Shown in pieces: positions 1 through 7,339 of a stretch of DNA of 29,937 bases. Every line of letters begins with the position of its first letter. Positions within the stretch are counted from its first letter, which is position 1. The position numbers and the translations under genes are program-made. The notes beneath the pieces are model-generated. The model searched no databases. It was not told where the DNA came from and saw nothing but the letters and a program-made list of their open reading frames with translations. The stretch is from an uncultured Lachnospiraceae bacterium (GTDB lineage: Bacteria > Bacillota_A > Clostridia > Lachnospirales > Lachnospiraceae), in contig CAJUGZ010000013.1 of NCBI GenBank assembly GCA_910585855.1, forward strand, positions 1 through 29,937, given 5' to 3'.

Positions 1-175
1 TCTTTTCTATCATACGGGCTAAACACGCCCCTTTTTTTTCACACCCTGCATGGAAGCAGGATGTGAAAAAAATCTTAGGTATTCGAGCAGAAGTCCAAGA
101 ACTTCTAACTTTTTTCCAAAGTCACTGCAGATTGCCCACCGTTTTCGAATCTGGCTGTTTCTTGACTCCGAAACA
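1..175. repeat. Family-B repeat, right part (truncated by window start)
   Basis: Positions 1-109 match 29829-29937 with about five substitutions. Positions 127-152 form the right outer arm, which is complementary to the left arm of the other copy (29661-29686) at 24 of 26 positions. A hairpin 38-49/56-67 surrounds the loop near 50-55. A short GC stem 16-19/27-30 is followed by eight T residues (32-39), so it is terminator-like. The right edge (GGCTGT at 153-158, then a CTCC motif) resembles the right edge of the family-A repeats. No convincing gene lies here; the small frame at 50-250 is an accident of the repeat. Confidence 0.8.
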
Positions 176-285
176 AAAAAAGAAGCGCAGCCGGTGAAAG
201 CTAACCACTTTTCGGCAGTATCCTATCTCCAAAAGCTGAATGAAAGGTAGAAATAGGGCAAATTTACAAAGTTAGTTTTATAATG

Positions 286-324
286 AATTACAACGAACAT
301 TTTACTGTTTGTTGTAATTTTTTT
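286..324 (+). terminator. Rho-independent terminator
   Basis: An AT-rich stem pairs 286-299 with 306-319 (13 of 14 pairs, loop of six) and runs into a T tract at 318-324. It would end a transcript entering from left of the window. The stem is fairly symmetric and could also act on the other strand. Confidence 0.7.
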
Positions 325-328
325 GGTT

Positions 329-380
329 CTGGAGTATACAGCCGAAAGCCGAAGGGAGTGCTATGCAGGATTATCATTTG
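329..380 (-). repeat. Family-A repeat remnant (one end only)
   Basis: The stretch GGAGTATACAGCCGAAAG, a divergent arm, then CTATGCAGG-TTATCATTT matches the reverse complement of the right end of the copy at 17870-18030. The rest of the element (central hairpin and other arm) is absent. It is a solo end in reverse orientation, probably left by a deletion or an incomplete duplication. Confidence 0.65.
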
Positions 381-588
381 ATCAGAAAAGTTTGGAATAG
401 GAATTTAATTTTTCCTATATTTTTACAAATCGCAGCTATGATTTAATTATATATTACAAATTACACGTTATAGAAATTTATAGTACGTTTTTCCTATATT
501 TATTCCTTTTTTATCTATTAGTTTACTTAAATATTTATGAAAAGTAACATATAGTATCGAATATAAGCCAACCTTTTTTATCAAGGAT
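381..588. other. AT-rich intergenic stretch, nothing recognised
   Basis: This stretch is very AT-rich, with no open frame carrying a ribosome site and no clear hairpin or known RNA motif. It is probably the upstream spacer of the pectate lyase gene. Confidence 0.5.
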
Positions 589-644
589 TGACAATAAAAA
601 AGAAATGAAATACACTTAGTTTGTACAATATAATTATGTACAAA
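589..644 (+). promoter_or_regulatory. Promoter and inverted-repeat operator of pectate lyase gene
   Basis: TTGACA at 589-594 is followed 16 nt later by TACACT (611-616), a plausible sigma-A promoter. Just downstream, TTTGTACA (620-627) and TGTACAAA (637-644) form a perfect 8-bp inverted repeat with a 9-nt spacer. It covers the expected transcription start and a second possible -10 (TATAAT, 629-634). This layout suits a repressor site controlling the pectate lyase. The regulator is not identifiable from this window. Confidence 0.5.
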
Positions 645-673
645 AAATTTTTATTAAATAGGAGGATACGATT

Positions 674-2452
674 ATGAAATGGGGAAGATTTCATCACCTA
701 TTTGCTGTTTTGCTTACATGGGCATTGTGCATTACAGCAGTATTTACCGGAGCAGCAGTTCCATCTTATGCTGCATCTATTTCATGGAACTTTAAGGATA
801 ATGATTTTAAAAACCTTGGAACAATTCGTTCCACGATTACGGTAAATGATTTAACACTTATTGCTACAGAAGATAAAACTATGTCAGTAAATCCAAATAC
901 GCAAACAGTAGATAATACAACATATACTTACTGCTTAGCTTTAGGAGGTTCTGGAAGTAGAGAATATCGCAGTGTAAAGATTCCGGTATCTGGTGAATCT
1001 GTAATTAAAGTAACTTTAATGAGTTCTGGAGATAGTGAGCGTTCTCTTATAGTAGCAGATGGAAACGGAACAGAACTTACTACTTTGCCAGCTAAAACTG
1101 TTGCAGAAACGGCTGTTTATAATTATAATGGTGCAGCAGGATATTTATATCTTTATTCTGGCGGAAGTGGCATCAATCTTTATAAAATTCAAGTAGATGA
1201 CAAATCTAGCTCTTCTGATCCAACAGATGGAACAATAGTAACAAATTTTAATGATTTGCTTTCTGCTATTTCAAGGGCAGAATCAGATAAAAAGGGAATT
1301 ATTTATGTAAAGGGAACTTCAATTGATTGTACTGAACAGATTAAATTATCGAAAGAAAATGTAAATATATCAATTATTGGTCTGCAAAACAGTGATGGAA
1401 GTTATCCTGTTTTGGATTTTGCACCTTTCCTTGCTTCTTATATTGGAACAGCAAGCGGAGATGCTCAGGTAGGAGTTCGTATTACAGGAAGCGGCTATAC
1501 ATTACAGAATTTGATTATTCAGAAAGCTCCTGATAATGGGATTCAGATAAAAGGAAGTAAGGCAGGAAATAATAAGATTAAAAATTGTATTGTACGTTAT
1601 AATAATGATGCAGGGCTTCAGATTACAGGTGGTGCATATAATAATGAAATCCGTTTTGTATATAGTTATCGGAACTGTGATGTCTATACATTAGGTGGAA
1701 ATGCAGATGGATTTGCTCCTAAACTTGCAGCTGGAACTGGAAATACGTTTTATGGATGTTATGCGTGGGATAACTCGGATGATGGCTGGGATTCTTATGA
1801 TAAAACGGATGGCTTGACTCTGAATTTAAGTTATATAGAGTGTGCAACTTGGAATAACGGAAATCCTTCTGTTTTTACAGGAGAATATGATTTTAATAAT
1901 GGAAAACCGTTAGATACCAATCTTTTATTAGTACAATTAATTTTAAAGCAAGATCCTTCTTTTGCTGCAAACTATGCAAATAAAAACTTTTTGCTTCCAA
2001 GCGGAAACTTTATAAAAACTTCTGCAGGAACGATTAGTCTTGCTTCTTGGACAGGAGATAAGTATGACGGAAATCCGAATGGTTTTAAATTTGGCTCGGT
2101 AAATACAACCAGTCAGTGTGAAAGAACAGTAGAGAATTGTGTATCATTTAACCATAAAAATAAAGGTTTTGATAATAATAACAGTTCTTGTACGGCATCT
2201 TTTAAGAATTGTGTTGCTTTTGACAATGGATGTAACTATGCTATTCAGCCATTTACATTAACTTCTTTTATTAATATACTTGGATTTTCCGGAGGATCGA
2301 AAGATAAGCTGCCAAATGGGTATAGTGTAACAACACCAGATGCTCAGACACAGACAGCTATTCGCAATACAGTAGCTTCTACAGTAAATACTATTGTATC
2401 AAACTGTGAAAATAACAGAATTGAGCAGATTTATTTTGATATTTATCGTTAA
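674..2452 (+). CDS. Secreted pectate lyase, polysaccharide lyase family 9
   Basis: Exported 592-residue enzyme that should cleave polygalacturonate (pectin backbone) by calcium-dependent beta-elimination. A signal peptide covers residues 1-33 (hydrophobic core, SYAA cut site). Residues about 36-175 form an accessory beta-domain, perhaps carbohydrate-binding. A PL9 beta-helix follows from about 190. Calcium-ligand candidates D345, D369, D370 and D373 (in NADGF and NSDDGWD) keep the spacing of the Pel9A ligands D209/D233/D234/D237. K472 in NPNGFKFG fits the catalytic lysine, but about 60 extra residues separate it from the Asp cluster compared with Pel9A. There is no sortase or anchor motif, so the protein is probably released. 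An AGGAGG site precedes the ATG by 8 nt. A stem-loop follows the stop. The family call is strong; the exact substrate is inferred. Confidence 0.88.
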   Translation: MKWGRFHHLFAVLLTWALCITAVFTGAAVPSYAASISWNFKDNDFKNLGTIRSTITVNDLTLIATEDKTMSVNPNTQTVDNTTYTYCLALGGSGSREYRSVKIPVSGESVIKVTLMSSGDSERSLIVADGNGTELTTLPAKTVAETAVYNYNGAAGYLYLYSGGSGINLYKIQVDDKSSSSDPTDGTIVTNFNDLLSAISRAESDKKGIIYVKGTSIDCTEQIKLSKENVNISIIGLQNSDGSYPVLDFAPFLASYIGTASGDAQVGVRITGSGYTLQNLIIQKAPDNGIQIKGSKAGNNKIKNCIVRYNNDAGLQITGGAYNNEIRFVYSYRNCDVYTLGGNADGFAPKLAAGTGNTFYGCYAWDNSDDGWDSYDKTDGLTLNLSYIECATWNNGNPSVFTGEYDFNNGKPLDTNLLLVQLILKQDPSFAANYANKNFLLPSGNFIKTSAGTISLASWTGDKYDGNPNGFKFGSVNTTSQCERTVENCVSFNHKNKGFDNNNSSCTASFKNCVAFDNGCNYAIQPFTLTSFINILGFSGGSKDKLPNGYSVTTPDAQTQTAIRNTVASTVNTIVSNCENNRIEQIYFDIYR

Positions 2453-2469
2453 AATATAAAATATGATAT

Positions 2470-2498
2470 AGGGCTGTTACAGTAAGTGTAACAGCCCT
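2470..2498 (+). terminator. Stem-loop after pectate lyase gene
   Basis: A perfect 12-bp stem (2470-2481 with 2487-2498) has a five-base loop and begins 17 nt after the stop codon. No T tract follows, so it may protect the mRNA 3' end or terminate weakly. Confidence 0.6.
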
Positions 2499-2569
2499 AA
2501 TCAGTTAGTGATAAGTATATGTTTGATATTTAATTCTGTAGCATATCTTAAGAGTAAGAATTTCAAAAT

Positions 2570-2746
2570 TTAAACACTGACGTCTATATTTTGTCCTAAA
2601 TATGGCATAACAGAAGATTCCATCATTCGAACCATATCATTTCCAGAATCTTCAAAAGAGTCCATTGTCTTTTTTAAAAGAGCAACTTCGATTGCATTAG
2701 CAGCGGATGTTGTGCTGGCTAATGAAGATAATGCGCTGATATCCAT
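2570..2746 (-). CDS. YjfB-family putative motility protein (58 aa)
   Basis: Small cytoplasmic-looking protein starting MDISALSSLAS and containing LLKKTMD and a C-terminal PYLGQNIDVSV. This matches the pattern of the YjfB family, which is annotated as putative motility protein and found in flagellated Firmicutes; the biochemical role is unknown. I chose the start at 2746 because AAGGAGG sits 8 nt upstream. The longer open frame to 2890 crosses the promoter. The gene stands alone and opposite to its neighbours, with its own promoter at 2792-2820. No flagellar genes are visible here. Confidence 0.8.
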   Translation of the reverse strand: MDISALSSLASTTSAANAIEVALLKKTMDSFEDSGNDMVRMMESSVMPYLGQNIDVSV

Positions 2747-2791
2747 AGATTTTTCCTCCTTTTGCAGTAAAAACTGCTTTAATATATTAAA

Positions 2792-2820
2792 ATTATAACA
2801 TACACATTTCACAAAATCAA
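2792..2820 (-). promoter_or_regulatory. Sigma-A type promoter of yjfB-like gene
   Basis: Read on the minus strand: TTGATT (2820-2815), a 17-nt spacer, then a perfect TATAAT (2797-2792). It lies about 45 nt upstream of the start codon. Confidence 0.7.
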
Positions 2821-3014
2821 CATAGATATTGTATAAAAATAATAGAAAAATTACAAAAATGAAAGAGAATTGAATATACAAAATAACCAAATTAAAAAAA
2901 GAAATTTTGGCACTTGGTCAATAGTATTTCTTGTAGAATTCATGTATGATTATGGTAGTGAGAAAAGCATATTAAGAAATTAATACGGCAAAAAAATTTT
3001 AGGAGGAGAAATAA

Positions 3015-4127
3015 ATGGCAAGTTTATCACTTAAGAATGTATGTAAGGTATATCCTAATGGCTTCGTAGCAGTAAAGGATTTTAATCTTGAAATTGCAGA
3101 TAAGGAATTTATTATTTTTGTAGGACCATCTGGTTGCGGTAAGTCTACAACACTTCGTATGGTTGCAGGTTTGGAAGAAATCAGCTCTGGTGAATTATGG
3201 ATTGGCGATAAGCTGGTAAATGATGTAGAGCCAAAGGATAGAGATATTGCAATGGTATTCCAGAACTATGCTTTGTATCCGCATATGACAATATATGACA
3301 ACATAGCATTTGGTCTTAAGTTGAGAAAAACTCCAAAAGATCAAATTGATAAATTAGTACATGAAGCTGCTAGAATTCTTGATATTGAGCATTTATTAGA
3401 TCGTAAACCGAAGGCTTTATCCGGTGGTCAAAGACAGCGTGTTGCTATGGGTCGTGCTATCGTTCGTAATCCAAAGGTATTCCTTATGGATGAGCCGCTG
3501 TCAAACTTGGATGCAAAATTGCGTGTGCAGATGCGTATTGAGATTTCTAAACTGCATCAAAGACTGCAGGCAACTATTATCTATGTAACACATGACCAGA
3601 CAGAGGCTATGACTCTTGGTACCAGAATCGTTGTTATGAAAGATGGTATTGTTCAACAGGTAGATTCTCCTCAGAATTTGTATGACAGACCAAAGAATTT
3701 GTTCGTAGCAGGATTTATTGGATCTCCTCAGATGAATTTGGTAGATGCTACTGTATCACAGAGTGGTTCAGATGTAAAATTGACATTTGGCGGAAATACA
3801 ATTAAAGTTCCAGAAGCTAAGGCAAAGAAGTTAATTGAGGGTGGTTATGTAGGAAAGACTGTTGTTATGGGTATTCGTCCAGAGGATGTACATGATGAAG
3901 AAGCATATCTGAAAAATTCTCCTGACAGCGTAATTGATGTAACTATTCGTGTATATGAGTTGTTAGGTGCAGAAGTATTCTTATACTTTGATATTGATCA
4001 GTTTAACTGTACAGCTCGTGTAAATCCACGTACAACAGCAAGACCGGGCGATAGTGTAAAGATGGCATTGGATCTTTCAAAGTTACATGTATTTAATAAA
4101 GAAACAGAAAAGATTATTACTAACTAG
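3015..4127 (+). CDS. ABC transporter ATP-binding protein, MsmK/UgpC sugar type
   Basis: ATPase of 370 residues that powers carbohydrate ABC importers of the CUT1 class. Walker A is GPSGCGKST (37-45), the Q-loop glutamine is Q83, the signature is LSGGQ (135-139), Walker B is VFLMDE (155-160), and the switch histidine is H193. Residues about 235-370 form the C-terminal OB/TOBE regulatory domain typical of MsmK, UgpC and MalK. No permease or binding-protein genes adjoin it. In Firmicutes such stand-alone ATPases often serve several sugar transporters, so a shared role is likely (inference). AGGAGG stands 7 nt before the ATG. Two terminator hairpins follow, so it is probably a single-gene unit. 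Confidence 0.92.
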   Translation: MASLSLKNVCKVYPNGFVAVKDFNLEIADKEFIIFVGPSGCGKSTTLRMVAGLEEISSGELWIGDKLVNDVEPKDRDIAMVFQNYALYPHMTIYDNIAFGLKLRKTPKDQIDKLVHEAARILDIEHLLDRKPKALSGGQRQRVAMGRAIVRNPKVFLMDEPLSNLDAKLRVQMRIEISKLHQRLQATIIYVTHDQTEAMTLGTRIVVMKDGIVQQVDSPQNLYDRPKNLFVAGFIGSPQMNLVDATVSQSGSDVKLTFGGNTIKVPEAKAKKLIEGGYVGKTVVMGIRPEDVHDEEAYLKNSPDSVIDVTIRVYELLGAEVFLYFDIDQFNCTARVNPRTTARPGDSVKMALDLSKLHVFNKETEKIITN

Positions 4128-4141
4128 TCTTTTGAAAATTG

Positions 4142-4167
4142 AGTAGGGGAGAAGTTTTTCCCCTACT
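4142..4167 (+). terminator. Stem-loop after msmK-type gene
   Basis: Nine pairs (4142-4150 with 4159-4167) enclose an eight-base loop containing a T run. It stands directly before the stronger terminator at 4184-4215. Confidence 0.6.
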
Positions 4168-4183
4168 TGTGCGTATAAAAATT

Positions 4184-4215
4184 AGACGTATGTACAAATG
4201 TGCATACGTCTTTTT
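4184..4215 (+). terminator. Rho-independent terminator
   Basis: A perfect 9-bp stem (AGACGTATG 4184-4192 with CATACGTCT 4203-4211) is followed by TTTTT. It ends the ATPase transcript. Confidence 0.85.
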
Positions 4216-4316
4216 AAAAATAGAAATAGTTTGTAGAAAAGGGCGTTAAAACGCATAAACGCCGGTCTTTGCACCGTCAATTTCATGAAATGAGTTGCTG
4301 GATTTATTTTTTTCTG

Positions 4317-4483
4317 GGGAGGACGTTGGAATCTCAAAAGAGGTCTAATCCGGGCCCGCTTTCGCTTAGCATTTCCTCGTAGCGGACACATAAGACGCTA
4401 AAAAACAGCGTCTAAGTGCCGACGGGAAGTGATGACCCTGCATAGACCTCTTTTGAGATTCCAACTGTGTTTGTCAGCCGGAA
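4317..4483 (+). repeat. Family-A hairpin repeat, copy 1 (forward)
   Basis: The outer arms 4326-4347 and 4443-4464 are a perfect 22-bp inverted repeat. The interior carries the family core: GCCCGCTTTCGCTTAGC, CATTTCC, the apical stem AGACGCT/AGCGTCT, then GTGCCGACGGG. The edges are GGGGAGGACG on the left and CTGTGTTTGTCAGCCGG on the right. It lies after a complete terminator, so here it is not needed to end a transcript. Confidence 0.85.
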
Positions 4484-4583
4484 AAATAGTGTGATAGTGT
4501 GCTTGTAAAAATTTGTTTAGGATATTTATGACAAGAAGGTAGTAAGTTTTTTCTTATAGACAGCAAATGGAGGGAGTTTATTT

Positions 4584-4958
4584 ATGAAAAAATTAATGAC
4601 AAGAGTTTTAGTAATATGTTGTTTTATGAACGTGATAATTTTGGGGGGATGTTCATCTTTCGAACCTACAAAATTGACACTTGAAATAGTAAAGGAACTT
4701 GCTAAAAAAGGAGAAGATTTAACTTGGAATGATTTTGAACAATATAATTATGAAGATATTGGTTCTGGGTTGTATATTTATCATTATAACATTGACGAAA
4801 ATTATTGTCTGATGATTGGTGGTGGAGATATTCAGTCTGCTCCTATGTATATACGACTGGTTAGTAAACCAAATGATAGTCAATTTATAGATGATGGAAA
4901 GTATATTGATATACGAACAGAAAATATAGATGATTTTATAAATGATCTAGAAAGTTAA
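4584..4958 (+). CDS. Small lipoprotein, unknown function
   Basis: Predicted lipoprotein of 124 residues. It has a short charged N-terminus, a hydrophobic stretch and the lipobox LGGC with C23 as the lipidated residue, so it should be anchored on the outer face of the membrane. The mature part is acidic, with no motif I recognise (tyrosine-rich segment YIYHYNIDENY, then IRLVSKP). GGAGGGAG is placed 8 nt before the ATG. It is flanked on both sides by family-A repeats and shares no operon with a neighbour. It looks like a real lineage-specific gene because of the lipobox and ribosome site. Confidence 0.7.
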   Translation: MKKLMTRVLVICCFMNVIILGGCSSFEPTKLTLEIVKELAKKGEDLTWNDFEQYNYEDIGSGLYIYHYNIDENYCLMIGGGDIQSAPMYIRLVSKPNDSQFIDDGKYIDIRTENIDDFINDLES

Positions 4959-5047
4959 AATTCGATAATAGTAAAAAATATACTTTACAAAATCGAAGAA
5001 ATATCAGATTCGAAAAACGTAAATGTCTTTATTTCTTTATTATTTTC

Positions 5048-5213
5048 TGTCTGGTAGAAACAGTAGGAATCCAAAGAAAGGTCTACGTTGGGGCATTATT
5101 TCCCGTCGGCACTTAGGTGCTGTATTTTAGCACCTTATGTGTCCGCTACGAGGAAATACTAAGTGCGAACGGCCCCAGAGTGGACCTTTCTTTGGATTCC
5201 TGCGTCCTCCCAG
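5048..5213 (-). repeat. Family-A hairpin repeat, copy 2 (reverse)
   Basis: Arms 5065-5086 and 5180-5201 pair over 22 positions with one T.G. Both interior and edges are reversed: the right edge reads TGCGTCCTCCC, the complement of the GGGAGGACGC left edge seen elsewhere. The interior is worn next to both arms (GTTGGGGCATTATTTCCCG; GCGAACGGCCCC), but the apical stem GGTGCT/AGCACC is intact on the reverse strand. Confidence 0.8.
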
Positions 5214-5322
5214 CATCCCCCTTTTTTTCTTATAAGATCCAAAATCAACCAAAAATCTTCTGGAAACATCTGGAAAAATCAAATAAAAATAAAGGTTTTG
5301 TAGGAAACTGACGAAAAATTTC

Positions 5323-5349
5323 TTGCAAGTTTTGCAGTTTTGCTATAAT
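5323..5349 (+). promoter_or_regulatory. Candidate promoter of cdaR-type gene
   Basis: TATAAT at 5344-5349 has TTGCAA 15 nt upstream (5323-5328), or TCTTGC at 17 nt. It is the first promoter-like site after repeat copy 2 and lies about 65 nt before the chosen start codon. It may drive the whole cdaR-ftsEX set. Confidence 0.5.
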
Positions 5350-5414
5350 ATATATAATAGACAAATTGACGAAACAGGATATACAGAGTGAAGAAGCAGG
5401 GAGTGTGGATAACC

Positions 5415-6503
5415 ATGATTTCAAACCAGATACTTCAGAGTACCCTTGACGGTCTGAAGGCAATAGCAGGAATTGATTTATGTATCAGTGATACCGAGGG
5501 GATTGTATTAGCAACAACGTTTTCAGAAACAGAAGATAATCAAAATGCAGTTTTGACATTTGCAGAATCACCTGCAGACAGTCAGGTAATTCAGGGCTGC
5601 CAGTTTTTTAAAGTATTTGATGACCATCAGTTAGAGTATGTATTACTGGCAAAAGGAACTACAAATGATGCATATATGGTAGGAAAAATGGCTTCTTTTC
5701 AGATTCAGAATCTGCTGGTAGCCTATAAAGAGCGGTTTGATAAAGATAATTTTATTAAAAATCTTTTATTGGACAATCTTCTTTTAGTAGATATCTATAA
5801 TCGTGCCAAAAAACTTCATATTGAAACCGATGTACGCAGGGCAGTTTTTTTGATTGAAACGAGAACGGAGAAAGACAATAATGCTTTGGAAACGGTAAGA
5901 AGTCTGTTTGCTATCAAGACAAAGGATTTTATTACGGCTGTAGATGAAAAAAATATTATTTTGGTAAAAGAGCTGAAACTTTCAGATGGTTATGAAGATT
6001 TGGCAAAGACAGCAAAAGTAATTTTAGATATGCTGAATACAGAGGCAATGAGCAAAGTTCATGTTGCTTATGGTACGATTGTAAATGAAATTAAAGAAGT
6101 GTCCCGTTCTTATAAAGAGGCAAAGATGGCATTGGATGTTGGAAAGATTTTTTATAGTGCGAAAAATGTCATTGCCTATAATAATTTAGGGATTGGCAGA
6201 TTGATTTATCAGCTTCCGATTCCTCTTTGTAAGATGTTTATTCGGGAGATTTTTGACGGAAAGTCGCCGGATGAATTTGACGAGGAAACTCTGTCTACTG
6301 TAAATAAGTTTTTTGAAAATAATTTGAATGTATCAGAAACCTCCAGACAGTTGTACATTCATAGAAATACACTAGTTTATCGATTGGACAAACTGCAAAA
6401 AAGCACTGGTCTGGATTTACGTGTATTCGAAGATGCCATTACATTCAAGATTGCCTTGATGGTAGTAAAGTATATGAAATATATGGAATCATTGGATTAC
6501 TAA
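5415..6503 (+). CDS. CdaR/PucR-family transcriptional regulator
   Basis: DNA-binding regulator of 362 residues. The N-terminal part (MISNQILQSTLDGLKAIAGIDLCISD) resembles the sensor region of CdaR-type proteins. The C-terminal helix-turn-helix (about 304-341, with NVSETSRQLYIHRNTLVYRLDKL) is the PucR HTH_30 type. I chose ATG 5415 because GGGAG stands 11 nt upstream and the family-like sequence begins there. A GTG at 5388 with a weak site would add nine residues. The ligand is unknown; family members sense sugar acids or glycerate, but its place beside ftsEX does not support that directly. A terminator-like hairpin follows the stop and ftsE follows that. Confidence 0.82.
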   Translation: MISNQILQSTLDGLKAIAGIDLCISDTEGIVLATTFSETEDNQNAVLTFAESPADSQVIQGCQFFKVFDDHQLEYVLLAKGTTNDAYMVGKMASFQIQNLLVAYKERFDKDNFIKNLLLDNLLLVDIYNRAKKLHIETDVRRAVFLIETRTEKDNNALETVRSLFAIKTKDFITAVDEKNIILVKELKLSDGYEDLAKTAKVILDMLNTEAMSKVHVAYGTIVNEIKEVSRSYKEAKMALDVGKIFYSAKNVIAYNNLGIGRLIYQLPIPLCKMFIREIFDGKSPDEFDEETLSTVNKFFENNLNVSETSRQLYIHRNTLVYRLDKLQKSTGLDLRVFEDAITFKIALMVVKYMKYMESLDY

Positions 6504-6517
6504 AGGGTGTAAGTGGG

Positions 6518-6571
6518 TGTCGCTATATATGGGGGAAGGGTATTTCTCTATATATAGTGGCATTTGTTTTT
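6518..6571 (+). terminator. Terminator or attenuator between cdaR-type gene and ftsE
   Basis: A 13-pair stem (6518-6530 with 6550-6562, two G.U pairs in RNA) is followed by TTTGTTTTT. The ftsE ATG is only 16 nt beyond the T tract, which leaves room for its AAGGAA ribosome site but no promoter. Transcription of ftsE must therefore read through this hairpin or start upstream of it, so it may set the cdaR/ftsEX expression ratio. Confidence 0.75.
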
Positions 6572-6587
6572 GGGAAGGAATAGATAG

Positions 6588-7280
6588 ATGATTGTATTTG
6601 AGAATGTAAGTAAGACTTATGAAACAGGAAATCCTGCTTTAAACGGAATCAATCTTCGAATCAATGAAGGAGAGTTTGTCTTTGTGGTAGGGAACAGCGG
6701 TTCGGGAAAATCTACTTTGATTCGGCTGATTTTAAGGGAGTTAGAACCGACAGAGGGAAAGATTTATGTCAATAATAAACAGTTAAATCGAATGAGAAGA
6801 GGACAGATTGCCCGATATAGAAGAGAATTAGGGGTGGTGTTTCAGGATTTTAGGTTATTGAAAGATCGAAATGTTTATGAAAATGTGGCATTTGCTCAGC
6901 GTGTAATTGGAACTCCTGCAAGAATTATCCGAAGAAGTGTGCCAAATATGTTGTCTATGGTGGGACTTGCCGAAAAGTATAAATCCTATCCCAAACAGTT
7001 ATCCGGCGGAGAGCAGCAGCGAGTAGCACTGGCAAGAGCATTAGTAAATAGTCCGAAGATTCTTCTTGCAGATGAGCCGACAGGAAATTTAGATCCGAAA
7101 AATTCTTGGGAGATTATGCATTTATTGGAGGAAGTCAATCAAAAGGGGACAACGGTATTAGTAGTAACCCATAATCAAGAGATTGTGGATAAAATGAAAA
7201 AACGGGTAATTACCATGCATAAAGGAGTAGTTACCAGTGATGAAAAAACAGGCGGATATCTCCATTGGCAGAATGGATAA
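6588..7280 (+). CDS. ftsE: Cell division ATP-binding protein FtsE
   Basis: Cytoplasmic ATPase of the FtsEX complex, which transmits ATP hydrolysis through FtsX to activate peptidoglycan hydrolases during division or elongation. Length (230 aa) and motifs fit FtsE: Walker A GNSGSGKST (35-43), FQDFRLL around the Q-loop (85-91), LSGGEQQRVALARA (138-151), ADEPTGNLDP (161-170) and switch H195. GGGAAGGAA lies about 8-10 nt before the ATG. ftsX follows after 59 nt. Confidence 0.95.
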   Translation: MIVFENVSKTYETGNPALNGINLRINEGEFVFVVGNSGSGKSTLIRLILRELEPTEGKIYVNNKQLNRMRRGQIARYRRELGVVFQDFRLLKDRNVYENVAFAQRVIGTPARIIRRSVPNMLSMVGLAEKYKSYPKQLSGGEQQRVALARALVNSPKILLADEPTGNLDPKNSWEIMHLLEEVNQKGTTVLVVTHNQEIVDKMKKRVITMHKGVVTSDEKTGGYLHWQNG

Positions 7281-7339
7281 GATAAAAAAAGGGGGATAGA
7301 AAGAGAACAGGATATTTTTACGGAAAGGGAACGATAAGA

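Noticed and set aside
50..250. 66-codon plus-strand frame
   Set aside because: It lies wholly in the family-B repeat and its flank, with no ribosome site; an accidental frame.
4182..4391. 69-codon minus-strand frame
   Set aside because: It covers a terminator and repeat copy 1; no ribosome site and no protein-like pattern.
5117..5311. 64-codon plus-strand frame
   Set aside because: It is made from repeat copy 2 sequence; a repeat translation, not a gene.
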